DNA of 50,011 nucleotides from Vagococcus fluvialis bH819 (GCF_900163795.1 NZ_FWFD01000022.1:1-50011), one strand, 5' to 3'; positions 23,929 through 32,565 are shown, counted from the first letter of the stretch. The notes: generated by a model from the sequence alone, not told the origin. Numbers and translations are program-made.

Positions 23929-23954
23929 TTACTTTTAGTAAGTAAAAATATAAG
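23929..23954 (+). promoter_or_regulatory. mhqR operon promoter with TTACT-N3-AGTAA dyad
   Basis: A perfect dyad, TTACTTTTAGTAA (23929-23941), overlaps a possible -35 (TTTACT). TATAAG (23949-23954) is a plausible -10. The dyad is the reverse orientation of the one in the FMN-reductase promoter at 16623. Confidence 0.5.
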
Positions 23955-23998
23955 ATGAAACCAGATCAAGAGATTAAGTTCTCTTTTTTAAAAAATAA

Positions 23999-24018
23999 TT
24001 ATCTCGAATTCGAGATAA
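23999..24018 (+). promoter_or_regulatory. MhqR operator
   Basis: TTATCTCGAATTCGAGATAA is a perfect 20-bp palindrome just before the ribosome-binding site of mhqR. From memory it matches the Bacillus subtilis MhqR operator (ATCTCGAATTCGAGAT core). It implies autorepression of the whole operon, lifted by quinones or electrophiles. Confidence 0.85.
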
Positions 24019-24034
24019 AAAAGGAGTGGTTTCC

Positions 24035-24469
24035 ATGAATCGAACAGATCAAGCGTTAGGAACGTTTATTGGGTTAATGCGAGGTAGTAGTAAATTAGAA
24101 AAAATTGTAAAAAAAGATGTGGCTTGTTATCAACTAAATTTGACGGAGTTTTCAGTCATGGAGTTGCTTTTTCATAAAGGAAAACAAACGACACAAAATA
24201 TTAAAGAAAAAATTCTGATCGCAAGTAGTAGTACCACGTATGTGATTGATCAGCTAGAAAAAAAGAATTATGTCGAGCGACTAATCAGTAGTGAAGACAA
24301 ACGAATTACATATGTGATGTTATCTGATAAAGGTCGGGTGTTAATGACTGAGATATTCCCAACGCATGCTGAAACGATAAAAAATAGTTTTTCAGGATTA
24401 GATGAGCAGGAATTAGAACAATTACTTAAATTATTAACTAAATTAAACAGACAATTAGATAAACAATAA
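24035..24469 (+). CDS. mhqR: MarR-family quinone-responsive repressor
   Basis: 144 residues, with ATG 24035 chosen by AAGGAG 8 nt upstream. A winged-helix MarR protein: FSVMELLFHKGKQTTQNIKEKILIASSSTTYVIDQLEKKNYVERLISSEDKRITYVMLSDKG carries the recognition helix and the DxR wing. The perfect upstream operator and the downstream dioxygenase-flavin reductase-hydrolase genes identify it as MhqR. In Bacillus and Staphylococcus, MhqR represses quinone-detoxification genes. Confidence 0.88.
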   Translation: MNRTDQALGTFIGLMRGSSKLEKIVKKDVACYQLNLTEFSVMELLFHKGKQTTQNIKEKILIASSSTTYVIDQLEKKNYVERLISSEDKRITYVMLSDKGRVLMTEIFPTHAETIKNSFSGLDEQELEQLLKLLTKLNRQLDKQ

Positions 24470-24488
24470 CAGAAAAGAGGAAATTAAC

Positions 24489-25448
24489 ATGAGACCACAA
24501 GACCAACCATTAGGAATTCACCACGTAACAGCTATGACAAGTGATGCTAAAAAGAATTATGATTTTTTTACCAAGATATTAGGAATGCGTTTAGTTAAAA
24601 AGACAGTTAACCAAGATGATATTCAAACCTATCATACTTATTACGCAGATGATTATGGAACACCTGGTACAACCATGACGTTCTTTGATTTTCCAAATAA
24701 TTCAAAAGGAATTAAAGGAACGAATGCGATTACTAAATCAGGATTTAGAGTACCTTCAGATGCAGCATTAACTTATTATAAACAACGTTTTGAAGAATTT
24801 AATGTGACACATGGAGAAATCACTGAAGATTTTGGTGTGAAAGTTTTATCATTTTGGGATGAAGATGAGCAAAGCTACCAGTTAGTTTCAGATGAAAATA
24901 ATGAAGGCATGAAACCAGGAATTCATTGGAAAGAGGGACCTGTTCCAGCTGAATTTGCTATTTACGGTTTAGGAACAGCTGAAATTACGGTAAGTTACAT
25001 GGATCAATTTAAACCATTAATGGAGAACGTGTTTTCATTTAAGGAAATTGCCAGAGAAGATAATCGCTATTTAATGGAAGTTGGCGAAGGTGGTAATGGT
25101 GCCCGAGTTATTTTAGTCGATGATCAAGAATCTAAAGATGCGTTACAAGGTTATGGAGAAGTTCATCATATTGCTTTTAGAATCAAAGACAGGGAGTCAT
25201 TAAATGTTTGGCAAAAATTATTTGAAGAATTAGGATTACCAAACTCAGGTTATGTTAATCGATTTTATTTTGAATCACTTTATGTCAGAATTGGTCATAT
25301 TTTAATTGAATTAGCCACAGATGAACCTGGATTTATGGAAGATGAGCCTTATGAAACGTTGGGGGAGAGTTTAGCTCTACCACCTTTTTTAGAAAATAAA
25401 CGTGACTATATTGAAGGTGCTATCAAACCTTTTAATACGAAAAGATAA
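24489..25448 (+). CDS. Ring-cleaving dioxygenase, glyoxalase fold (MhqA/MhqO type)
   Basis: 319 residues with two vicinal-oxygen-chelate modules. The first starts GIHHVTAMTSDAKKNYDFFTKILGMRLVKKTVNQDD; the second contains EVHHIAFRIKD and ends ILIELATDEPGF. His of HHVTA, His of VHHIAF and Glu of IELATD are the expected metal ligands. The C-terminal block LALPPFLENKRDYIE is typical of the family. It is predicted to cleave (hydro)quinone adducts. It is 19 bp after mhqR and shares an operon with a paralogue. Confidence 0.88.
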   Translation: MRPQDQPLGIHHVTAMTSDAKKNYDFFTKILGMRLVKKTVNQDDIQTYHTYYADDYGTPGTTMTFFDFPNNSKGIKGTNAITKSGFRVPSDAALTYYKQRFEEFNVTHGEITEDFGVKVLSFWDEDEQSYQLVSDENNEGMKPGIHWKEGPVPAEFAIYGLGTAEITVSYMDQFKPLMENVFSFKEIAREDNRYLMEVGEGGNGARVILVDDQESKDALQGYGEVHHIAFRIKDRESLNVWQKLFEELGLPNSGYVNRFYFESLYVRIGHILIELATDEPGFMEDEPYETLGESLALPPFLENKRDYIEGAIKPFNTKR

Positions 25449-25460
25449 GGAGAATGCAAT

Positions 25461-26378
25461 ATGGAATCAATTAAAAGAATCCACCACATTTCAGCAATTG
25501 TGGGAGATCCAAAAGAAAATGTCAGATTTTATGAAACAATTTTAAAAATGAGATTAGTGAAACAAACAGTCAATTTTGATGAGCCGGAAACGTATCATTT
25601 ATATTATGGTAATGATTTAGCAGAGCCAGGCACATTAATTACTTTTTTCCCTTGGCCAACAACAAGTCGTGGACGTGTAGGTAGTGGACAAGTCGGGCAA
25701 ATTGCTTTTCGAATTCCTAAAGGCAGTGTTGGCTATTGGAATGAACGATTGACTTCCTTTGATGTGAATTTTGAAATTAGTCAATTATTTGGTCAAACTA
25801 CAATGGAATTAGAAGATTTTCACGGATTGGCGATTGCGTTAGTTGAAAGTGAGGAAGAAACAGAAGGAAATCGAATTATTGGTTTTCATGGAACGGTGCT
25901 ACTATCAAGCCAACCTAAAGATACCATGAAAACATTAAGAGATGATTTAGGCTTAACGCTACTCTCAGAAGATGCAATAAATTTTCATTTAGAAACAGCA
26001 GGAGCAGAAAAGCATCATATTATTGTGCCAAAAGAGAAACTACCACGAGGACGGTTTGGTGTGGGAACTGTTCATCACGTTGCTTGGTCAGTTCCTAATG
26101 ATGAGACTCATAGAGAGTGGCAAGATTATTTATTTGAAGAAAAATATAGTGTCACTGAAATTAAAAATCGTCAATACTTCCAAGCCATTTATTTTGTTGA
26201 AAAGGGAAATGTTGTCTTTGAAATTGCTACTGATGGACCAGGATTTACAATTAACGAATCTTTAGAAACGTTAGGACAAAATTTAATGTTACCTCCTCAG
26301 TACGAACATATGCGGGATACTTTGGTGGAAAATTTATTACCGTTGCGAGATGAGGTGGCAGTAAGTGATTTCAATTAA
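25461..26378 (+). CDS. Second ring-cleaving dioxygenase paralogue (MhqO type)
   Basis: 305 residues, the same two-module VOC architecture as its neighbour. The first module is RIHHISAIVGDPKENVRFYETILKMRLVKQTVNFDEPETYHLYYG; the second has VHHVAWSVP and VVFEIATDGPGF as metal-ligand blocks. It ends LMLPPQYEHMRDTL. Two diverged copies in tandem may act on different quinones or form a heteromer (inference). GGAG precedes the ATG, and the next gene overlaps its end by 14 nt. Confidence 0.88.
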   Translation: MESIKRIHHISAIVGDPKENVRFYETILKMRLVKQTVNFDEPETYHLYYGNDLAEPGTLITFFPWPTTSRGRVGSGQVGQIAFRIPKGSVGYWNERLTSFDVNFEISQLFGQTTMELEDFHGLAIALVESEEETEGNRIIGFHGTVLLSSQPKDTMKTLRDDLGLTLLSEDAINFHLETAGAEKHHIIVPKEKLPRGRFGVGTVHHVAWSVPNDETHREWQDYLFEEKYSVTEIKNRQYFQAIYFVEKGNVVFEIATDGPGFTINESLETLGQNLMLPPQYEHMRDTLVENLLPLRDEVAVSDFN

Positions 26379-26973
26379 ACCTGATGAAATGAGTGAACGG
26401 GATAATTATAAGTTTTTAATCGGATCAATAATTCCAAGACCGATTGCTGTTGTTAGTAGTTTATCAAAAGAAGGTGTCGTTAACATTGCGCCCTTTAGTT
26501 ACTTCAATATTGTAACGGCTAATCCGCCTATTATTTCACTATCCATTCAGAGAAAATCTGGTGAAATGAAAGATACGACGAAAAATATTTTGGGTAACAA
26601 ACAAGCGGTTATCCATATTGCTGATGAAGAAAACATTGAATCGACCAATCAAACGGCTGCGAATCTCAAGTCATCAGAAAGTGAACTTTTTAGAACTGAT
26701 TTTACTCTTGGATCTTCTGATCTAGTATCAGTTCCATTAATCAATGAATTAAAAATTAAAATGGAAGTAGGTTTGTATCAGCATGTTCCGATTATGGATC
26801 AAGAACAGGTAACTGCCGACTTACTTTTATTAAAAGTTGAAAATTATCATATTCAAGAAGGGCTATATAAAAAAGGTCGAATCGATGCTGATTTACTCAA
26901 ACCAATGAGCCGTCTTGCAGGAAATGATTATGCTGCTTTGGGGAAAAAAATGAGTATTAAACGACCGGATTAA
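26365..26973 (+). CDS. Flavin reductase-like FMN-binding split-barrel protein
   Basis: 202 residues. The DIM6/NTAB flavin-reductase fold shows in LIGSIIPRPIAVVSSLSKEGVVNIAPFSYFNIVTANPPIISLSI and VSVPLINELKIKMEVGL. GTG 26365 overlaps the upstream gene by 14 nt, implying translational coupling. It probably supplies reduced flavin or reduces quinones within the Mhq pathway. Confidence 0.85.
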   Translation: MISIKPDEMSERDNYKFLIGSIIPRPIAVVSSLSKEGVVNIAPFSYFNIVTANPPIISLSIQRKSGEMKDTTKNILGNKQAVIHIADEENIESTNQTAANLKSSESELFRTDFTLGSSDLVSVPLINELKIKMEVGLYQHVPIMDQEQVTADLLLLKVENYHIQEGLYKKGRIDADLLKPMSRLAGNDYAALGKKMSIKRPD

Positions 26974-26987
26974 AGGAGATGTATAAG

Positions 26988-27581
26988 ATGGAATATACAA
27001 TCAAAAAAGGAATAGAAGAAGAACCTGTTTTGATTTTGTTACATGGAACAGGTGGTAATGAGAATTCGTTAATGGATGTAGGAAAAGCTTTAAATGATCA
27101 AGCAACTTTGATCGGTATTAGAGGGAAAACTCTAGAAAATGGTTATCCAAGATTTTTTAATCGTTTAGAAGAAGGGATTTTTGATGAAGAAGATTTGGAA
27201 GCAAGAGCGATAGAACTTCATGAATTTATATTAACATTAGTGAAAGAAAATCAATTAGATTTAGCAGATGTGGTACTAGTAGGGTATTCTAATGGAGCCA
27301 ATATCGGTGTCAGATTATTACTAGATTATCCAGAAAGTTACCAAAAAGCAGTCTTGTTTCATCCAATGTATCCTGTTGTAGTAGATGATAAAACGGATTT
27401 AAGTCAGACCCATATTTTTGCGACAATGGGGGAGCAAGATCCAATCGTGACGGTATTTGAAAGTTACCGTGTCATGGAGTTATTGAAAGATCGAGGTGCA
27501 GAAATTATTGAAGAGTGGACAAAAAATCATCAATTAACTTTTTTAGAAGTTGAAAGAGCTAAGAAATGGTTAAACGAATAA
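26988..27581 (+). CDS. mhqD: MhqD-type hydrolase (carboxylesterase/phospholipase-like)
   Basis: 197 residues, alpha/beta hydrolase. The oxyanion motif is LLHGTGGNE; the nucleophile is Ser101 in GYSNGAN. Asp151 in MGEQDPIV and His181 in KNHQL complete the triad. GGAG 9 nt upstream selects ATG 26988. It is the last gene of the mhqR operon, as MhqD is in Bacillus and Staphylococcus, where it accompanies ring-cleavage enzymes. The physiological substrate is not certain. Confidence 0.87.
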   Translation: MEYTIKKGIEEEPVLILLHGTGGNENSLMDVGKALNDQATLIGIRGKTLENGYPRFFNRLEEGIFDEEDLEARAIELHEFILTLVKENQLDLADVVLVGYSNGANIGVRLLLDYPESYQKAVLFHPMYPVVVDDKTDLSQTHIFATMGEQDPIVTVFESYRVMELLKDRGAEIIEEWTKNHQLTFLEVERAKKWLNE

Positions 27582-27587
27582 AGAGAT

Positions 27588-27625
27588 AAAAAGACTAGAA
27601 TCCTTTTTCAAGGCCTAGTCTTTTT
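27588..27625 (+). terminator. Terminator of the mhqR operon
   Basis: AAAAAGACTAG (27588-27598) pairs perfectly with CTAGTCTTTTT (27615-27625). Confidence 0.85.
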
Positions 27626-27922
27626 AAGTTTAATTTTAACTATTATTTGGGAAATAATCATTTTAAGTTTATTTAGTTGGGAACGAAAAAACGGGGATTA
27701 AATCGTATGTCTAAAATAATTAAAATGATTTTTTAAAAACTTGATTATTTAAAAAAATTAAATAAGAGTTGATACCTACATTCTAATCACATTGAATTAA
27801 AAAATAAGCGCTTTTTCACCTTTTTTAAGAACGTATTTCTTATTGCGTGTATGAGTTTGGTGAAATAGTTCGCCAGAAGAACATTTACTGATGTATAATT
27901 AAACTAAAAAGGAGAAATCACA
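27626..27922. other. Non-coding upstream region of the AraC-GH39 gene
   Basis: About 300 bp of AT-rich DNA with repeated TTTAA/TTAAAA motifs. TATAAT at 27894-27899 is a likely -10 for the downstream gene; there is no good -35 at 16-18 bp, suggesting activator dependence. No ORF or RNA gene is evident. Confidence 0.5.
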
Positions 27923-30244
27923 ATGAAAAATCAGGATTATTATGTCTCTTATGAAAAGATAACCAAGAAAGAAAAGAAAACATTTAATAATTTAACTTGC
28001 TTTTTTTTAGTAAAAGGTAGTATGGTTATTCACTTTAATAATCAATACTTAACTTTTGAACCAGGAGATTTTATTTTCATCAATATGAATGATACAGTAG
28101 AAATTGTGACACTCCTAGCACCAGAAGTTCAAGTGTTTAAACTATCTATTGCTAATGTATTTTTATTAAAACGGTATGAGGCTTATCTGTCTAGTCGTTT
28201 TAAGTGCCATTCTTTATTAAAGGGACAAGAAAATGAAATCAATCTTAATCAATTAAAGCAGTTGTTATCACAACTGATTATCCAATATTTTAGTGCAGAT
28301 AAAACAAAATATTTAAAGGTAGCTATTCATTTACAAGAGATATTATTAATTTTAATTGACAATTTTCAAATTAATATATTTAATAGTCAACAGTTTCGAT
28401 ACAGTGATAAATTAACGGATGTATTTGAATATATTCATATGCATTATAAAGAACCCATTAAATTAGAGGATGTTGCAAATGATTGTTTTATGTCATCATC
28501 GACACTCTCTAGGGTTTTTCAAGAACAAACAGGCATTAAATTTAATACTTATATCAATGAATTAAGAATCCAAATGAGTTTGAATGATTTATTATATACA
28601 GCAGACTCAATTGATAAAATAGCTCATAATTATGGGTTTACAAACAGCAAAACGTATAGAGTTCAATTTAAACGATTATTTGAAGCCTCCCCAACTGAAT
28701 ATAAAAATACTTTTTTTAGTAAGGAGACTAAAAATTCAGAAAAAAATATTTTACAACAAGAAAGAGATAAATTAATTGAAGAGGATTTAGAAATATTACT
28801 AAAATATGTTGGAGTTAAGCCAGAAAAAAAGAATTTTACAGAATCGAATGGGCAGAAAGCAACGCTTCATATTGAATCTGATCATGTTAGAGAGCAAGGA
28901 CATTCAGAGGTAATTGTTCATGTGAATAGTCTAGAAGATTTATTTTTAGATGAAATAAAAAAACAATTGATGATGATAAAAAAAGAAATGGGCTGTCATT
29001 ATATAGGAATTAGAAGCCTATTTACAGAGCCACCAAGTTCATATACAGTCTTTCAGCAAACAAAAATGTCTCTTTTTTCACCTTTTAGCCGGTTTGATAT
29101 AGTGATTGATTTTCTAAGACAAAATAATTTTGGGGTATATTATCAGTTATCCCTTACAGATTATGGGCAAGTTTCTTCTTTTTACAAACAGGACCATCAA
29201 GAGTTTTTTAAATACATTGAATACATGACACGAAATGAATTTTTACCAGGTTGGCGAATTGCCATTCGATTTGAAAAACAAGAAATAAAAAAAGGGACGA
29301 AAGCCTTTAAAGAACTTAGAGAAAAAATCAAACGTATTAACCCTCAAATCAGTGTTGGAGTAGAGCTTCCTATTGGGTATCCTGACTATAGTTTCAAGAC
29401 TAAAGAAGAAGAAACTGTATTTAGAAAGGAGGTACTAGAGGTTGTCGAATTCGTTTCCTACGAATCAGAACCTAATTTTGTGGTTGAGGAACTTGATTTA
29501 AGCCAATTTGATTCGTTTGTTACTAAAGATGTTCAATCTGCTAAAAATCGGTTAAAAAGTTGGGGAGTAGATTTACCTTTTGTACTATCAGAATGGAATA
29601 CATTGACAGGAAATACACGCTATAAGAACAGTTATTTTTTTAGAGCAGCGCTAATTGTGCACGAGTTAGCAAAGTTGGAACCTCTAGTAGATAGTTATGG
29701 CTTTTGGTTAAATACATTCTTATTTGAAGGAAAGCATCACAGTGCAGAATCTGTCAGATATGATGGATTAGAATTATTTCATTATTATAATTGCCGTAGA
29801 CCAGTATATTTTTCATTAAATCTTTATAAACGTTTACGAGGTAATGTGATAGCAATGGGTAGTCATTTTATTTTGACGACGTTGAATGGACATTATCAAT
29901 TATTAACCTGGAATGCTCAGTATTTTTCGCCCAATTTAAGTTTAAATGAAAACTATTTAAAAAATAAAACGTTAGAGTTAGAAATTAATAGTAGTAACGT
30001 GCCCAATGGGTTGTATCAAGTAAAGAAATTTACACTAAGTAAGAATCATGGGGCAACTGTTTATGCTTATGATCGTTTTTCTAGTCAACAAATATTGGAT
30101 GAAGAAGCCCATCAATATTTATCTTATATCACTCATCCTAAAATGGATGTTTTTGATAAAAAATTTGAACATGGTTTAGAATTTAAATCACTTTTAGAAC
30201 CAAATGATGTTTGTTTATATGAATTTTTTAAATTAGAAGATTAA
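27923..30244 (+). CDS. AraC-family regulator fused to a GH39-like glycosidase domain
   Basis: 773 residues. Residues 1-150 form a cupin sensor (FFLVKGSMVIHFNNQYLTFEPGDFIFIN). About 165-265 carry two AraC HTH motifs (IKLEDVANDCFMSSSTLSRVFQEQTGIKFNTYINELRI; DKIAHNYGFTNSKTYRVQFKRLF). About 290-760 resemble a GH39 beta-xylosidase-type barrel plus beta-sandwich. LSEWNT (Glu about 557) fits the GH39 nucleophile. The usual acid/base Asn-Glu-Pro is replaced by Phe-Glu-Lys (Glu about 451), so hydrolytic activity is doubtful and the domain may sense a sugar. AAGGAG precedes the ATG. No sugar-utilisation genes are adjacent, so its target is unknown. Confidence 0.85.
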   Translation: MKNQDYYVSYEKITKKEKKTFNNLTCFFLVKGSMVIHFNNQYLTFEPGDFIFINMNDTVEIVTLLAPEVQVFKLSIANVFLLKRYEAYLSSRFKCHSLLKGQENEINLNQLKQLLSQLIIQYFSADKTKYLKVAIHLQEILLILIDNFQINIFNSQQFRYSDKLTDVFEYIHMHYKEPIKLEDVANDCFMSSSTLSRVFQEQTGIKFNTYINELRIQMSLNDLLYTADSIDKIAHNYGFTNSKTYRVQFKRLFEASPTEYKNTFFSKETKNSEKNILQQERDKLIEEDLEILLKYVGVKPEKKNFTESNGQKATLHIESDHVREQGHSEVIVHVNSLEDLFLDEIKKQLMMIKKEMGCHYIGIRSLFTEPPSSYTVFQQTKMSLFSPFSRFDIVIDFLRQNNFGVYYQLSLTDYGQVSSFYKQDHQEFFKYIEYMTRNEFLPGWRIAIRFEKQEIKKGTKAFKELREKIKRINPQISVGVELPIGYPDYSFKTKEEETVFRKEVLEVVEFVSYESEPNFVVEELDLSQFDSFVTKDVQSAKNRLKSWGVDLPFVLSEWNTLTGNTRYKNSYFFRAALIVHELAKLEPLVDSYGFWLNTFLFEGKHHSAESVRYDGLELFHYYNCRRPVYFSLNLYKRLRGNVIAMGSHFILTTLNGHYQLLTWNAQYFSPNLSLNENYLKNKTLELEINSSNVPNGLYQVKKFTLSKNHGATVYAYDRFSSQQILDEEAHQYLSYITHPKMDVFDKKFEHGLEFKSLLEPNDVCLYEFFKLED

Positions 30245-30387
30245 ATTTTTAAATGAATATGGTATCATTAAATGAACATTAAAATCATTTTATGTTCTCG
30301 TATATTAGTAATAATTGTTATAAAAAGGATTATTGTCATTAATTTATATTTTGAATTAGGCATAAAAATTTAGGAGGCGTTAATAAT

Positions 30388-31422
30388 ATGAATAAAAGAA
30401 GATGGGTAGCAGTTGGCATTGCATCTAGTTTACTAGTTTTATCATTGATAGTGGCATCTATTCCAGGAAAAGCACCAGAAGAAGAAGTGCCCAATACTTT
30501 AAAAGGATTGAATAAAGTTTTTTATGGTTCTAATCAATTAACTGAGGACATATTAGAAGAAGGAAATTCAGGGAAAAAAATAGTTAAACTTACGGTAGAA
30601 GGAGCAATTTCTGATACAGGTGAAAGTAATTTGTTTAGCAAAGAAACATATAATCATCAAAATTTTTTAACACAAATAAAAAAAATTCAAGAAGATAGAT
30701 CGGTAAAGGGCGTCTTATTAGAAGTTAACTCTCCAGGTGGAGGTGTATATGAAAGTGCTGAGATCGCTAAGGAATTAAATAAAATTAAAGAAAAAAAAGT
30801 TCCGATTTACACATCCTTTAAAAATATGGCAGCAAGTGGTGGGTACTATATTTCAGCAAATTCTGATAAAATATTTGCCACAGAAGAGACTACCACTGGT
30901 TCAATTGGTGTTATTATTTCAGGATTAAATATTTCAGGATTGTTAGAAAAATTAGGTGTTTCTGATGCTACATATAAAAGTGGTGCTTTAAAGGATATGA
31001 TGTCTCCTAATAGAAAACCTACCGAAGAAGATGAAAAGGTGCTACAAGATTTTGTTATGGCAACTTACGATCGTTTTGTTAATATAGTGGCGGAAGGTCG
31101 TGGGATGAGTGTACCTGAAGTAAAAAAAATAGCTGATGGTCGAATTTATGATGGTAATCAAGCCCTAAAAATAGGATTAATTGATGAATTAGGCTATCCA
31201 GAAGATGCTTTAAATGCTCTGAAAAAAGATAAAAAATTAGAAGACGCTCAAATTGTCAGTTATAAAAATGATGTGAATAATTTTGCTTCATCATGGCTAG
31301 GAATAAAAATGGCTGAATGGCAAGGAATAAAAGCGACTAATTCAGATCAAATTGTTTCGACCATTGAAAAACTAGGAAATTCAGAAGCGCCAAAACCAAT
31401 GTATTACTATGGAGGTTATTAA
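30388..31422 (+). CDS. sppA: Signal peptide peptidase SppA
   Basis: 344 residues. One N-terminal membrane anchor (about 7-26) precedes an S49 peptidase domain: VKGVLLEVNSPGGGVYESAEIAKEL, NMAASGGYYISA with nucleophile Ser150, and DATYKSGALKDM with general-base Lys197. It degrades remnant signal peptides in the membrane. The single-domain short form is that of Gram-positives. GGAGG precedes the ATG. An RDD-protein gene follows, as with Bacillus sppA-yteJ. Confidence 0.92.
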   Translation: MNKRRWVAVGIASSLLVLSLIVASIPGKAPEEEVPNTLKGLNKVFYGSNQLTEDILEEGNSGKKIVKLTVEGAISDTGESNLFSKETYNHQNFLTQIKKIQEDRSVKGVLLEVNSPGGGVYESAEIAKELNKIKEKKVPIYTSFKNMAASGGYYISANSDKIFATEETTTGSIGVIISGLNISGLLEKLGVSDATYKSGALKDMMSPNRKPTEEDEKVLQDFVMATYDRFVNIVAEGRGMSVPEVKKIADGRIYDGNQALKIGLIDELGYPEDALNALKKDKKLEDAQIVSYKNDVNNFASSWLGIKMAEWQGIKATNSDQIVSTIEKLGNSEAPKPMYYYGGY

Positions 31423-31423
31423 A

Positions 31424-31942
31424 ATGGAGGAATTAGCAGAGTTTAATGATGTTATTAAAGAAGAAATACCTCAAAAAATCAGTGACTTTCCTAATTACTT
31501 TTATGCAGGATTTTGGGTACGCTTGTTTGCTTTTGTGGTGGATTTAATTTGTATAAGTATCGTTACAGCAGGTACGATTGGACTAGTTTATAAAATCCAA
31601 GGTTTAGAAAAGACCCATTCATTGATTACGATTTACGGTATAGTATCTTTGGTTATCTATTTAACTTATTTTACTTTATTAACTAAACTGAATGATGGGC
31701 AAACTTTAGGAAAGATGATTTTTGGAATTAAGGTTGTCAGTTTGGAAGAAGAAACATTAAGTTGGCAAACAGTATTGATTAGAGAATGTGTCTGTCGTTT
31801 TATACTCCAAACGTTTATTTTTGGATTAGGCTATCTAGTATCAATTTTTACTCCTAAAAAACAACATATAGGTGATTATTTTTCAGGAACTAGCGTGATC
31901 ATCATTAACATGATTAAAGCATCAGGCAGTGAAATAAAATAA
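31424..31942 (+). CDS. RDD-family membrane protein (YteJ/SppI-like)
   Basis: 172 residues, starting at ATG 31424 with GGAGG (31411-31415) inside the sppA tail. The RDD motif region is YAGFWVRLFAFVVDLICISIVTAG, followed by further membrane helices, GQTLGKMIFGIKVV and a third RDD-like segment (KQHIGDYFSGTSVI). The next-door sppA and this order match sppA-yteJ of Bacillus. There YteJ (SppI) is reported, as I recall, to inhibit SppA and link it to lantibiotic resistance. Confidence 0.85.
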   Translation: MEELAEFNDVIKEEIPQKISDFPNYFYAGFWVRLFAFVVDLICISIVTAGTIGLVYKIQGLEKTHSLITIYGIVSLVIYLTYFTLLTKLNDGQTLGKMIFGIKVVSLEEETLSWQTVLIRECVCRFILQTFIFGLGYLVSIFTPKKQHIGDYFSGTSVIIINMIKASGSEIK

Positions 31943-31958
31943 AAAGGAGATGAAGGAA

Positions 31959-32372
31959 ATGAATGTTAGAAAAACAGAAAGTGTTTTAACCTTGATTAGC
32001 GGAATTGTCGGTGTGATTGTTAGTGGCTTTACTTTGTTAATAGGAGTCCTGTTTACGGCAGTTGATTTTTCGACTTTACCAGAACTAGAGGCTACAACTG
32101 ATGAATTAGAGATATTAGGGATTATGGGTGGGGGTATTGCGGTAATCGCAGCGATTGCTTTAATTATTTCAATTGCATTAATTATTATCTCAACTCAACT
32201 TAAGAAAAATAAAAATACGGTCGTGTATGGTGTGATAATTTTAATTTTAGCTATTATTCCCTTCTTTTTACTTACCTTTTTATGGACGATATCTGGAATT
32301 TTAGGCGTGATTGCAGGGATTATGATGTTATCTAGAAAAGTGGAAATGCCAGAAGACCCGATGGCGTTTTAG
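31959..32372 (+). CDS. DUF4064-like membrane protein
   Basis: 137 residues with four hydrophobic segments in the pattern of DUF4064 proteins (TESVLTLISGIVGVIVSGFTLLIG..., then IAVIAAIALIISIALIIISTQL, IILILAIIPFFLLTFLW, ISGILGVIAGIMML). AAGGAG lies 9 nt before ATG 31959; ATG 31950 abuts it and is unlikely. It is the third gene of the sppA operon and is followed by a terminator. Function is unknown. Confidence 0.75.
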   Translation: MNVRKTESVLTLISGIVGVIVSGFTLLIGVLFTAVDFSTLPELEATTDELEILGIMGGGIAVIAAIALIISIALIIISTQLKKNKNTVVYGVIILILAIIPFFLLTFLWTISGILGVIAGIMMLSRKVEMPEDPMAF

Positions 32373-32387
32373 ACATAGAGATAGAAA

Positions 32388-32417
32388 GAGGCTGACTCAA
32401 AAGTCAGTCTCATTTTT
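32388..32417 (+). terminator. Terminator of the sppA operon
   Basis: GAGGCTGACT (32388-32397) pairs with AGTCAGTCTC (32402-32411) with one G-U pair and a CAAA loop. ATTTTTATTT follows. Confidence 0.82.
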
Positions 32418-32418
32418 A

Positions 32419-32468
32419 TTTATACGAATAATTTTTAATAGTCAGGGGATAAAAAGTCTACTCCACAG
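32419..32468 (+). repeat. Dispersed 50-bp intergenic repeat, copy 2
   Basis: TTTATACGAATAAT...TCTACTCCACAG, in the opposite orientation to copy 1 (23619-23667), with 45 of 50 aligned positions identical. It sits directly after the sppA operon terminator in a 190-bp gap before the convergent ASCH gene. Confidence 0.8.
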
Positions 32469-32565
32469 GCATACTGAACCAAAAATGATTAATAAAAAAG
32501 ACCGATTATTCGTTTTTGCCTTCAGTTACTCAGAGCAAAATGATTTTTGACCCATCTCTCTTTTA

